Of a DNA stretch of 32,067 bases, positions 7,463-15,164 are shown one piece after another. The DNA is from Bacteroidetes bacterium HGW-Bacteroidetes-13. Its GTDB lineage: Bacteria > Bacteroidota > Bacteroidia > Flavobacteriales > Flavobacteriaceae. Below the pieces are notes generated by a model. It saw only the letters and a list, made by a program, of their open reading frames with translations. It had not been told where the DNA came from and searched no databases. Both the position numbers and the translations under genes were made by a program. The DNA lies in NCBI GenBank assembly GCA_002841025.1, contig PHDQ01000005.1, forward strand, positions 1 through 32,067, given 5' to 3'. Each line of letters opens with the position of its first letter. Positions within the stretch are counted from its first letter, which is position 1.

Positions 7463-9382
7463 GTGAAAAAACGCTTCGTCTATATCACTCTTTTTTTAAG
7501 CTTTGCACTTCATGGGCAAGAAGCAATCGGTATCGAAGGACGCATTTTGGCCAAAGTAGTGAATAACAATACCGGCACGCTTTTGGTGGCGACTTCCAAA
7601 GCAACTTATGGCATCAACGCAACTACACATCAGCTTGAATGGAAGCAAGACGAATTAAAAAAAGTCGATTTTTCATCTTATACCGAAATCGAAAATTCAC
7701 CCTACATCGTTTTTGAGACCAAACAATTGATCAATTCCAAATTGCTGTCCGGCGCACTCAATACCCAAGGTTCATCGGTCATTCTGATGGACATCAACAC
7801 CGGAAATATTCTTTTTGATTCAAAAGAAGCAGGTTACAAATCGGTCAACAAAACCTTGATTATGCCCGACAACAAATCTGTTTTGGTGAATGGTGTCAAA
7901 GACAGAGAACTCACCGTCGGAAAATTTGAATGTCAAACCGGAAAGCAGGTTTGGGAAACTCCTTTGGATAAAAACAAATTTTTGGATGCATTGAAACGCA
8001 ATTTACTCGGAAATGAAAAAGTTTTTTTGGACAAAGACGGCAACATTCTTTGGTTTAATTATGGGCAATTTGTCAAAATAAACAGCCTCAACGGTGAAAT
8101 TTTACACGAAGCCAAAGACATCTCCGACATTGAATATGAGAAACAAAAAAACATCCTTTTCTTTTTTACAGACAAACTCAAAGCCGCCAAACTCACCCAG
8201 GAAACTGCAGTGTACGCCACAGACGCAACTAGCCTGAAAACCGTTTGGAAAGACACCCTCAGAGTCTATGGAAACATCACGAACACAGCCATCGATTCGA
8301 ATAAATTGATTGCCATCACTTCCAAAGGATTTAATGTCATCGATGTAAATACCGGACTCAAACAATGGGAGAAATCCGAAACCCTTCCGCTCATCAAAAG
8401 AATCATACCGACCGAAAATGGCTATTTGGTTGCACAAGAACAATACCTCACCGCTATCAATCAAACTGGTCAAAAAAAATGGAACAACGAAGTCAAAATT
8501 TCCAAAACGGACGACAATGGCACCATCTTCTTGGAAGAAAAAAATGGTACAATCTTGAGTGTCACGCCTTCATTTATCCATAAAATTGATTCCAAAACAG
8601 GCGCGAATATTTGGGAAGAGCCGCTTGTGTTGAATTCCGCTACCTACCTCGACCGAAGTCTGAAACTGTCAAAAAACCGTTATCAAGTTTGGTATGACAA
8701 GCAGGCCGAAACCTATTTGGTATTTTCCAACAACCTGATGTATGCGGTCAGCACTTCGGACACACTCAAACCGAAACTGCTCTATTCTTTTGATTCCGAA
8801 CAAATTCCGAATTTAGAAATTCGAGCGAACGGGTATTTCGTCTTTCAAAAAAACAATTTTTACTTTTTTGAAAAAAACGGACAAACCTTGTATGAAAAAA
8901 AATATGCTACCACCGACAATTCAACCTTTTTCGGGAAGACAAAGGATTTTGGCGGACGCGGATTCGACACCTACAAAGCCACACTCTTGTTTGTGCCCAA
9001 TCAAATCAACAACACCTTCAAAAGCGTGTTGGTTTCAACCGATTTGGGTTTTGTATCTTCTACCACCGGATTTATCTACGGAAATTACCAGAGTTATATG
9101 GGCATTTATGCCAAACTGACGGATGTCAACAGCATCGCCGTTGGATCCAATTTAGAAAACATGCTCAAACGCACCGAAAAAGGAAAGAAAAATGATTTGA
9201 GTCTTATCTTGGTCATCCCGGAAGATACCCAACTCAAGGTAGTCGAACTCATCAAAGACAGCGGGGAAGTAAAACACTTAAAAACCATCGCCACCGATTC
9301 CAAAGATTTTGTCATCGATCAGGTTGAGAAAATACTTTATCTATTTGATAAAAATAAGGTGGTGGTATATCCGTTGGAGTGA
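7463..9382 (+). CDS. Secreted PQQ-like beta-propeller repeat protein
   Basis: The product is about 639 residues. I place the start at GTG 7463, which gives a clean signal peptide (MKKRFVYITLFLSFALHGQ). An in-frame GTG at 7400 would put 21 atypical residues before the signal. The mature part is a series of WD/PQQ-type beta-propeller blades of the pattern 'I D x x T G x x x W': MDINTGNILFD, FECQTGKQVWETPL, VIDVNTGLKQWEKS and KIDSKTGANIWEEPL. I see no heme or dehydrogenase motif, so it is probably a binding or scaffold propeller in the periplasm or on the surface, not a quinoprotein dehydrogenase. It stands alone, with a terminator upstream and about 540 bp without genes downstream. Confidence 0.75.
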   Translation: MKKRFVYITLFLSFALHGQEAIGIEGRILAKVVNNNTGTLLVATSKATYGINATTHQLEWKQDELKKVDFSSYTEIENSPYIVFETKQLINSKLLSGALNTQGSSVILMDINTGNILFDSKEAGYKSVNKTLIMPDNKSVLVNGVKDRELTVGKFECQTGKQVWETPLDKNKFLDALKRNLLGNEKVFLDKDGNILWFNYGQFVKINSLNGEILHEAKDISDIEYEKQKNILFFFTDKLKAAKLTQETAVYATDATSLKTVWKDTLRVYGNITNTAIDSNKLIAITSKGFNVIDVNTGLKQWEKSETLPLIKRIIPTENGYLVAQEQYLTAINQTGQKKWNNEVKISKTDDNGTIFLEEKNGTILSVTPSFIHKIDSKTGANIWEEPLVLNSATYLDRSLKLSKNRYQVWYDKQAETYLVFSNNLMYAVSTSDTLKPKLLYSFDSEQIPNLEIRANGYFVFQKNNFYFFEKNGQTLYEKKYATTDNSTFFGKTKDFGGRGFDTYKATLLFVPNQINNTFKSVLVSTDLGFVSSTTGFIYGNYQSYMGIYAKLTDVNSIAVGSNLENMLKRTEKGKKNDLSLILVIPEDTQLKVVELIKDSGEVKHLKTIATDSKDFVIDQVEKILYLFDKNKVVVYPLE

Positions 9383-9482
9383 CGGGAAAAAATAGTATTG
9401 TTACTAATCCGAATTAAGAGTTGATTTACCTGATTCCGAAGGCATCACACGTTCATAACTTACACTTTAAAGACAATTCTAC

Positions 9483-9497
9483 GACCCCGACGGGGTC
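9483..9497. repeat. GC-rich palindromic hairpin
   Basis: GACCCC (9483-9488) and GGGGTC (9492-9497) form a perfect 6-bp stem with a 3-base loop in otherwise AT-rich DNA. No T-tract follows, so it is not an intrinsic terminator. From memory, similar GACCCC/GGGGTC dyads recur between genes in Bacteroidota genomes; this was not checked. Confidence 0.5.
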
Positions 9498-9837
9498 AAA
9501 CAAGCATATTCAAATGTTGCGTCAATGAGCGTTTAATCCCTCCGAAATTAGAATTAGCCTGAATGACAAAGGCGGGCTTGATTCGCGTGACTAATCAGTT
9601 TATTTTTAATACTCATTTACTCCAAGACACTCGCAAACAACGCAAAGCAAACTAATTTAGGAAACCGAAATGAATTACAATCAAGCATAAGATTTGTATG
9701 CAAACAGTAGCCAGCACACGCGCGGTTAAAAATTATATATTACATTCCAATATCGATTTAACAACGACATCCAACGGGTGCATCAACCCATCAAGCGATG
9801 TGTGAAAGAATTTCAAGAGATTTGTAAAAATGAAAAA

Positions 9838-9871
9838 TTGAATAAAGTCATTCATTTTTGTGTTATATTTG
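9838..9871 (+). promoter_or_regulatory. Promoter of the membrane protein / second ASPIC gene
   Basis: TATATTTG (9864-9871) exactly matches the Bacteroidota -7 consensus. A TTG at 9838-9840 sits 23 bases upstream, at the long end of usual spacing. Transcription would begin near 9878, which argues against the TTG at 9885 as start codon and favours ATG 9924. Confidence 0.6.
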
Positions 9872-9923
9872 ATTCAATCTTTCTTTGAAGATTCTTTTGC
9901 CTCATAAACCAACTTTCTATTCA

Positions 9924-10589
9924 ATGAACAACCACATCCGTCTTTTTGGCTACTTGGGATTGTTAGCAGCCGTGATGGTGGGAATCGGCGAATTTTTATT
10001 GCACTTCAACCCGAATGGCTTCGACTCGGATATTCCTTTTGGTTATTTTTTGGGCATCCCCCAAGATCGACTTACGTTGGGTCACTATATTTTGGTGCCG
10101 TTTATTCCTTTCTATATTTTCGGCTATTGGCACATCTATCAAGCCTTGCAAACGGGCAGCAAAAACCTCGCTTTCGCCGTGTTGACTCTGGGAATTTTCG
10201 CTTTTGTCATCGGTGGAATTTGGGTGGGCTCGCGGGCAAATTTGGGTGTGATGGTTCAATCACTACACGAAGCCAACACACCGGATTTGGCTCAAAAACT
10301 CATTGCATCCTACGAATTGCACTTAGAAAATTTGGTGCAAATCTTGCGAATTATCATCTTATTGCTATCCGTCTGTTTTGTTTGGGCCATCTTGAAAGGC
10401 GGAACGCTCTACCAGAAATGGATGGCGTTTTTCAACCCGATTTTACTCCTGTTGATTGTCTTTGCGTTGTTCTTCTTGGTTCGTCCCATCGGACAATATT
10501 TGGCACCGACAGCGATGAATGTCGCCCATTTTGGCTTGTTTACCGCTTCCTTGATAGCACTCAGAAACAAAAATCTACCGCATCAATAA
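9924..10589 (+). CDS. Polytopic integral membrane protein of unknown function
   Basis: I use the ATG at 9924, giving 221 residues; the in-frame TTG at 9885 lies almost on the predicted transcription start. The sequence shows about six hydrophobic segments: residues ~5-26 (LFGYLGLLAAVMVGIGEFLL), a stretch around YILVPFIPFYIFGYW, then AFAVLTLGIFAFVIGGIW, LRIIILLLSVCFVWAIL, FFNPILLLLIVFALFFLV, and a C-terminal helix around VAHFGLFTASLIAL. No catalytic motif is recognisable. It may belong to one of the small bacterial DUF families of six-helix membrane proteins. The next gene begins 16 bp later on the same strand, so it is probably co-transcribed with the second FG-GAP/ASPIC gene. Confidence 0.75.
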   Translation: MNNHIRLFGYLGLLAAVMVGIGEFLLHFNPNGFDSDIPFGYFLGIPQDRLTLGHYILVPFIPFYIFGYWHIYQALQTGSKNLAFAVLTLGIFAFVIGGIWVGSRANLGVMVQSLHEANTPDLAQKLIASYELHLENLVQILRIIILLLSVCFVWAILKGGTLYQKWMAFFNPILLLLIVFALFFLVRPIGQYLAPTAMNVAHFGLFTASLIALRNKNLPHQ

Positions 10590-10605
10590 ACTCAAAATTT
10601 ATCCC

Positions 10606-12294
10606 ATGAAAAAAATTCTCATCGCCGTTGGTTCAGTCATCATCATCGCCGTCATCTTTGTTTTGTGGTTTTTCAAATCCGATGCTTCCAATCCCTATCA
10701 GGATGTTCAATGGGGCAGATTTGCCGGAACTTGCGAAGGCAACGAAGTGCCGGACAAAGATTATGGGAAAAAATTTGCATCCTGCGATTACAGTATTTCG
10801 GAGGAAGAAATTCCTTCTTTTAATCAAATCCCCTTTGCTTTTACCAATACTTTTGACAATAAAAAGTCATTGCCATTGATGGCTTCCGCTTTGATCGACA
10901 TCGACAATGACGGCATCGACGAAGTATTTGTGGGTGGCGGCGTGACGCAGGAAGATGCGCTTTTCAAATATACAACAAACGGTTTTGTGGATATCTCCAC
11001 ACAAGTGAATCTGCCTAAAAAACCCAAGCAAACCACCACGCTCGGCGCAGTTTCTTTTGACTTGGACAAAGATGGGCTGACCGATTTGCTCCTGACCGGA
11101 GACTACGGTATTTTGTGGTATCGCAACACCGGAAAGTCGTTTGAAGCACAAAAAATAGATGTCAAATTGGATGACAAATCCACGGCGGCAACACTCACCA
11201 TCGGTGATTACAACAAAGACGGACACGCCGATATTTTTCTGTGCAATTACATCCCGTTGAACAAAATGGAGGGACAAACCATTTTTAAAGACTTCAACTA
11301 CGGCGCATCGAGTTTGCTGTTGCAAAACAATGGCGACAACACCTTTAAAGATGTTACCAAAGAAGCAGGCCTAGCCTACACGCACAACACTTTTCAGGCA
11401 ATTTTTGTCGATATTGACAACGACAGTTTGTTGGATTTGGTGGTGGCTTACGACACCGGCGAAGCCAAAACTTATAAAAATCTTGACGGCAAAACTTTCC
11501 AAATGATGCCCAATCCTCTCACCGGAAAATACGCCTATCCGATGGGAATTGCCATGGGCGATTACAACAACGACGGACTGATTGATTTCTTTTTCTCCAA
11601 TACCGGAAGTTCTGTTCCGCCCTTTTTGGCACGAGGTGATTTGGCAAAAACGGACGAGTTTGTCGGCGAATGGGTCTTGTTCCGAAACGACGGTAATTTC
11701 AAATTTACAGACACCGCCAAGGAAACCAAAATTGCGGATTTTGAATTTTCATGGGGTGCCGTTTTTCAGGATTTTAACTTAGATGGATTGCAGGATTTGG
11801 TCGTAGCTGAGAATTATGTGGATTTCCCACCGCACAAATTGTTCAAACTGCCTTGCCGCTTTCTCCTTCAGCGTCCCGACGGCACTTTTGGAGCTACGGA
11901 AGACCAGTCGGGAGTCATCAATAAAAACTACGCCATCACGCCTTTGACCAGTGACTTCAACTTAGACGGCTATCCCGATTTGATTTACACCAACTTAAAC
12001 GGGCCTGTTCAAGCACACATCAACAAAGGTGGAACACATCATTACCTCTGCGTTCGTTTTCCGGAAAACGTGGATTATGTGGGCGCAAAAGTGAGTGTTG
12101 AAACCATAGACGGGAAAACGTTGACCGATGTGTATGCCATCGGCGAAGGTCTGAGCAGCGACCAAACTGCCACCTTGACTTTTGGTTTGGGCAATGCCAC
12201 AAGCGTTAAAACGATGAAAATCACTTTCCCATCAGGTCAGGAAAAAACCATCGAAAAGCCCGGTATCGACCAAGTGCATTTTGTGCAGATGTAA
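10606..12294 (+). CDS. FG-GAP/VCBS repeat protein with C-terminal ASPIC/UnbV domain (CRTAC1 family)
   Basis: This 562-residue protein begins with an uncleaved-looking signal anchor (residues ~4-23). The body has seven calcium-loop repeats of FG-GAP/VCBS type: DIDNDGIDEVFVGGG, DLDKDGLTDLLLTGD, DYNKDGHADIF, DIDNDSLLDLVVA, DYNNDGLIDFFFSN, DFNLDGLQDLVVAE and DFNLDGYPDLIYTN. It ends in an ASPIC/UnbV domain (VGAKVSVETIDGKTL ... LTFGLGNA ... MKITFPSGQEKTI). The repeats likely form a seven-bladed propeller facing the periplasm or outside. It is complete, unlike the related gene at the left edge, and is shorter. Its role is unknown; ASPIC domains are named from human cartilage protein CRTAC1 and bacterial UnbV. 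It converges with the small gene at 12388. Confidence 0.87.
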   Translation: MKKILIAVGSVIIIAVIFVLWFFKSDASNPYQDVQWGRFAGTCEGNEVPDKDYGKKFASCDYSISEEEIPSFNQIPFAFTNTFDNKKSLPLMASALIDIDNDGIDEVFVGGGVTQEDALFKYTTNGFVDISTQVNLPKKPKQTTTLGAVSFDLDKDGLTDLLLTGDYGILWYRNTGKSFEAQKIDVKLDDKSTAATLTIGDYNKDGHADIFLCNYIPLNKMEGQTIFKDFNYGASSLLLQNNGDNTFKDVTKEAGLAYTHNTFQAIFVDIDNDSLLDLVVAYDTGEAKTYKNLDGKTFQMMPNPLTGKYAYPMGIAMGDYNNDGLIDFFFSNTGSSVPPFLARGDLAKTDEFVGEWVLFRNDGNFKFTDTAKETKIADFEFSWGAVFQDFNLDGLQDLVVAENYVDFPPHKLFKLPCRFLLQRPDGTFGATEDQSGVINKNYAITPLTSDFNLDGYPDLIYTNLNGPVQAHINKGGTHHYLCVRFPENVDYVGAKVSVETIDGKTLTDVYAIGEGLSSDQTATLTFGLGNATSVKTMKITFPSGQEKTIEKPGIDQVHFVQM

Positions 12295-12308
12295 ATATTT
12301 GGTTGAAA

Positions 12309-12338
12309 CTTCTATCAATTTAATTAATTTGATAGAAG
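12309..12338. terminator. Hairpin between convergent genes
   Basis: Perfect 10-bp arms CTTCTATCAA (12309-12318) and TTGATAGAAG (12329-12338) enclose a 10-nt AT loop. The site is 15 bp after the ASPIC gene stop and about 50 bp from the end of the convergent gene. There is no U-tract on the plus strand, so it is probably a 3'-end hairpin serving both directions. Confidence 0.6.
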
Positions 12339-12387
12339 CATCATCTTGCTGTTTGTAATCTTTTCCCACTATTGTAAGGGATATTTT

Positions 12388-12855
12388 CTACAACCGCATC
12401 GCTGCTGCCAATTCTCTTTCGGTGTATTTTGAAAGCACGCCTTCGCGAATAATATTCCAATCTTCATTGCTTGAAACACCTTGGTTATTAACCTGCCTGA
12501 TCCACAAAACATTGATGGTATTGGCACTGATTGAGGAAAGCATAAAGGTTTGCGTTTCAGACCAAACCTCTCCCTTGTTTTGCCAACTAAAAACAAGGTT
12601 GTTTTTTAAGTTGCTGAAAATTTCTTTGTCATGGTTGACAAAGTAAAACTTATCTTCGGCTTTTCTGTACTCAATTTGCCTTGCCTTGCCTTCTGAAACA
12701 TAAATCATCAGGAGTAAATCTTTGCTATCTCCATATAAATCGTCGCGGTCGGAAATCATCCCTGCCCAATAACCATCGGTGGCGAAATTTTGCGCAAAAG
12801 AAAATGTAAAAGAAATCATCACCACGCAGATGATGAATACACGAATCGTTCTCAT
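12388..12855 (-). CDS. Small secreted protein of unknown function
   Basis: This 155-residue protein opens with a clear Sec signal peptide (MRTIRVFIICVVMISFTFSFAQ, cleavage likely after SFA). The mature part is about 130 residues with many aromatic and beta-strand-like stretches (FYFVNHDKEIF, NLVFSWQNKGEVW, TFMLSSISANTINVLWIRQV), consistent with a small beta-barrel or lipocalin-like fold, but I recognise no family. No cysteines are present in the mature part. It is a single-gene unit, convergent with the ASPIC gene and separated from the arsenic operon by the miniature element. ORF and signal are convincing; function cannot be assigned. Confidence 0.72.
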   Translation of the reverse strand: MRTIRVFIICVVMISFTFSFAQNFATDGYWAGMISDRDDLYGDSKDLLLMIYVSEGKARQIEYRKAEDKFYFVNHDKEIFSNLKNNLVFSWQNKGEVWSETQTFMLSSISANTINVLWIRQVNNQGVSSNEDWNIIREGVLSKYTERELAAAMRL

Positions 12856-13100
12856 AAATATAGTTTTTAGTTAGTTTACATAATCAGTTAAATTTATATT
12901 GCATAAATATTTTTTTAATTATATTTTGAGCTTATCAATATATAATTAACTTAATTTAACTTTTATGTGGGTAAATGTATGTTATAATTTTATTACACGC
13001 AATACCCTTCATTAAAGAATTCAATCCGTGACACAAACATCTCTTTTCGTATTAAAAATCTGTTTTAAAATAAATAGATAAAGTGATTGATTAATTTTTT

Positions 13101-13333
13101 GTAACTATTCAGCCATTCAAATAAATTTCTTTTTAACCGTCACTTCGCGTGGTTTTTAATAGTAAGGCGACAGCTTTACTATTAAAAATTGCCTGTCTGC
13201 CACAGGCAGGTATCGAGAAGCTTGGAATTGTATAGTTCTCGATACGTTTTATTAAAAAAAGCTATCGCATTTTTCAATAAAACATTCGAACAGACGAAAT
13301 TTGTGTCGATTTTTTATTAAACTGAATAGTTAC
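13101..13333. mobile_element. 233-bp miniature inverted-repeat element, IS66-like ends
   Basis: The ends are perfect 12-bp inverted repeats: GTAACTATTCAG (13101-13112) and CTGAATAGTTAC (13322-13333). An exact 8-bp direct repeat AATTTTTT abuts each end (13093-13100 and 13334-13341). Ends beginning GTAA together with an 8-bp target duplication are characteristic of the IS66 family. There is no transposase ORF inside, so it would be a non-autonomous (MITE-type) element needing a transposase elsewhere. The interior is a chain of hairpins rather than coding sequence. Caveat: an AT-only duplication is weaker evidence than a mixed one. Confidence 0.72.
13153..13283. repeat. Chain of four adjacent hairpins inside the miniature element
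   Basis: Hairpin 1: 13-bp perfect arms 13153-13165 and 13176-13188 (TTTTTAATAGTAA and its complement), with a short GC continuation inward. Hairpin 2: GCCTGT (13191-13196)/ACAGGC (13202-13207). Hairpin 3: 10-bp perfect arms GTATCGAGAA (13210-13219)/TTCTCGATAC (13236-13245). Hairpin 4: GTTTTATT (13246-13253)/AATAAAAC (13276-13283). They follow one another with gaps of at most two bases, so an RNA copy would be highly structured. From memory, similar TTCTCGATAC-containing sequences are dispersed in flavobacterial genomes. Confidence 0.7.
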
Positions 13334-13378
13334 AATTTTTTAAAAGAAAATGTATTTAATACTATTTGCACAGCTTAA

Positions 13379-13394
13379 CGATAAACGCTTATCG
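13379..13394. terminator. Hairpin downstream of the arsenic operon
   Basis: CGATAA (13379-13384)/TTATCG (13389-13394) with a 4-base loop lies 40 bp beyond the acr3 stop. There is no T-tract on the minus strand. It may mark the operon's 3' end or just be a stable dyad. Confidence 0.4.
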
Positions 13395-13433
13395 ATAACG
13401 AAAAACAAATGGTCACACAATCTAAAAAAGTGA

Positions 13434-14471
13434 TTAGATGGAATTGCCGTAATATTTCCCCTTCAACCAGAAGGCAACCCTGACCAACAAAATGAGTGCA
13501 GGCACTTCTACCAAAGGTCCAATAACGCCTGTGAAAGCTTGTCCGGAATTCAGCCCAAAAACGGCTATCGCAACAGCAATGGCTAACTCAAAATTGTTGC
13601 CAGCTGCCGTAAAGGCTACAGCTACATTTTTATCATAGCTTGCACCACTGGCTTTTGTTACAAAAAATCCAATGAAAAACATCACGGTAAAATAGATTAG
13701 CAGTGGAATAGCAATTGTTAATACATCCTTTGGGATTTGAACTATTAATTCTCCTTTGAGTGAAAACATCACCACGATGGTAAATAACAAAGCAATCAGT
13801 GTTAGCGGTGAAATGGTTGGAATAAATTTGATGTTATACCAAGTTTCACCTTTTAATTTGACTAAAATCAATCGGCTTAAAAGCCCCATCAAAAAAGGAA
13901 TCCCAAGATAAATAGCAACACTTTCTGCAATCGTCGCGATGGAAATATCGACCAAAGCCCCTTCAAACCCAAAATATGGAGGTAATACAGTAATAAAAAT
14001 CCATGCGTAAAAACTGTAAAAAAACACTTGAAATATGCTGTTTAATGCCACCAATCCCGCGCCGTATTCGCTGCTGCCTTCTGCCAAATCGTTCCAAACC
14101 AGCACCATGGCAATGCATCTGGCAAGGCCAATCAAGATAAGGCCTACCATGTATTCGGGATAGTTGTGTAAAAAAACAATCGATAAGACAAACATCAGTA
14201 TAGGTCCGATTACCCAATTCAAAATCAAGGAAATGGATAAGATTTTGACATTTTTAAATACTTTGGGCAACAGCTTGTAATCTACTTTGGCCAAAGGCGG
14301 ATACATCATCAAAATCAATCCAATCGCGATGGGAATGTTGGTTGTGCCACTGCTGAACGAATCAATCACAGTAGCTGAAGAAGGATAAAAATAGCCGATC
14401 GACACACCGATTGCCATCGCCATAAAAATCCAAAGGGTGAGGAATCGGTTTAGAAAACTTAAATGCTTCAT
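13434..14471 (-). CDS. acr3: Arsenite efflux permease, ACR3 family
   Basis: This 345-residue protein has about ten membrane segments and matches the ACR3 arsenite exporters of the bile/arsenite/riboflavin transporter superfamily: N-terminal [17 protein letters not shown], the [15 protein letters not shown] helix carrying the conserved essential cysteine (Cys119), and a late helix [10 protein letters not shown] with the conserved glutamate (Glu322). It exports As(III), and in some members Sb(III), from the cytoplasm using the proton motive force. It is the last gene of the arsR-arsM-arsC-acr3 operon, 46 bp after arsC. Bacterial annotations often call it arsB, but it is unrelated to E. coli ArsB. 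Confidence 0.95.
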   Translation of the reverse strand: MKHLSFLNRFLTLWIFMAMAIGVSIGYFYPSSATVIDSFSSGTTNIPIAIGLILMMYPPLAKVDYKLLPKVFKNVKILSISLILNWVIGPILMFVLSIVFLHNYPEYMVGLILIGLARCIAMVLVWNDLAEGSSEYGAGLVALNSIFQVFFYSFYAWIFITVLPPYFGFEGALVDISIATIAESVAIYLGIPFLMGLLSRLILVKLKGETWYNIKFIPTISPLTLIALLFTIVVMFSLKGELIVQIPKDVLTIAIPLLIYFTVMFFIGFFVTKASGASYDKNVAVAFTAAGNNFELAIAVAIAVFGLNSGQAFTGVIGPLVEVPALILLVRVAFWLKGKYYGNSI

Positions 14472-14517
14472 GGTTTTTGATAAATTAAGTTTTGAGTATT
14501 TAGTTACAATCTAAAAT

Positions 14518-15123
14518 TTACATTTTTATTCTCGAAAAAACCCAATGCATTTCGGATGCGATTTGCATAGAACATTCATCGTATTTTTGGGCTTCTTGCG
14601 GAGTGTTGTCATATGATTTTGGGTCTTCATACCGAATGGGGATGCGCATCTCAGCACCGATTACAACCGGACAATTTTCATCGGCATGTGCGCAAGTCAT
14701 GACAGCGGCAAAATCGGAATTCGGATTGATGGGGTCATCCACCAATTTTGAAAAAGCGAGCAATGGACTTTTTCCTTTCTCATAAAAAACCTGATAAATC
14801 GGATTGTCCGGATGTTCGTTTTCTTCAACCTGAAAACCCGCTCTGATAAGCGAATCTATTGTTCTTTTGTTACATGCTGTTACTTCGACACCCCCAGAAA
14901 AACACCGGATTTCTATGCCAAAATAACACGCCATGGTTTGCGCCCAAATTTGAGCCAACTGGCTTCTTCTGGAATTGTGTGTACAGATAAAATGTAGATT
15001 TACAGGCAACTTCCGGTCAATTTTAAACTGAATATAATCGACCAAAATTTGTAGGCTTTCTGAGCGATGCTTCGACGGTCTAATCTTCGAAATGTTTTTT
15101 ATAAAAGATTGCAAATCAATCAT
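14518..15123 (-). CDS. arsC: Arsenate reductase, low-molecular-weight phosphatase type
   Basis: I use the ATG at 15123 (201 residues); in-frame codons further upstream run into the arsM 3' end. The fold is that of low-molecular-weight tyrosine phosphatases: a CX5R loop C47-THNSR-R53 (HFICTHNSRRSQLAQIWA) and the Asp-Pro pair D167-P168 (YEDPKSYD). Two further cysteines, C144 and C151 (TCAHADENC), are spaced seven apart, as are Cys82 and Cys89 of the thioredoxin-coupled S. aureus ArsC. The N-terminal ~40 residues are an extension compared with that enzyme and are typical of flavobacterial homologues. It would reduce As(V) to As(III), feeding both Acr3 and ArsM. Annotation as a 'protein-tyrosine-phosphatase' is likely in databases; operon context favours arsenate. 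Confidence 0.9.
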   Translation of the reverse strand: MIDLQSFIKNISKIRPSKHRSESLQILVDYIQFKIDRKLPVNLHFICTHNSRRSQLAQIWAQTMACYFGIEIRCFSGGVEVTACNKRTIDSLIRAGFQVEENEHPDNPIYQVFYEKGKSPLLAFSKLVDDPINPNSDFAAVMTCAHADENCPVVIGAEMRIPIRYEDPKSYDNTPQEAQKYDECSMQIASEMHWVFSRIKM

Positions 15124-15164
15124 TAAAGCAGACTTATGCAAACCCATCTGAATACGTTTTAAAG

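Larger units (their letters stand above)
9383..9923. other. Gene-free stretch between propeller protein and membrane protein
   Basis: No convincing ORF or tRNA was found. It contains a perfect GACCCC-GAC-GGGGTC dyad (9483-9497) and, at its right end, a good TAnnTTTG promoter. The middle (about 9500-9800) shows nothing I can assign; it could be decayed sequence. Confidence 0.5.
12856..13433. other. Gene-free region carrying the miniature element
   Basis: This 578-bp stretch has no ORF worth calling. 12856-13092 is very AT-rich and holds the start region of the small secreted protein gene. 13093-13341 is the miniature element with its flanking duplications. 13342-13433 holds one hairpin at 13379-13394, downstream of the arsenic operon. 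Confidence 0.7.

Noticed and set aside
10127-10609. 160-codon plus-strand frame overlapping the membrane protein gene
   Set aside because: It is a shadow frame: the other frame gives coherent membrane helices and a promoter-compatible start, while this one has no domain pattern.
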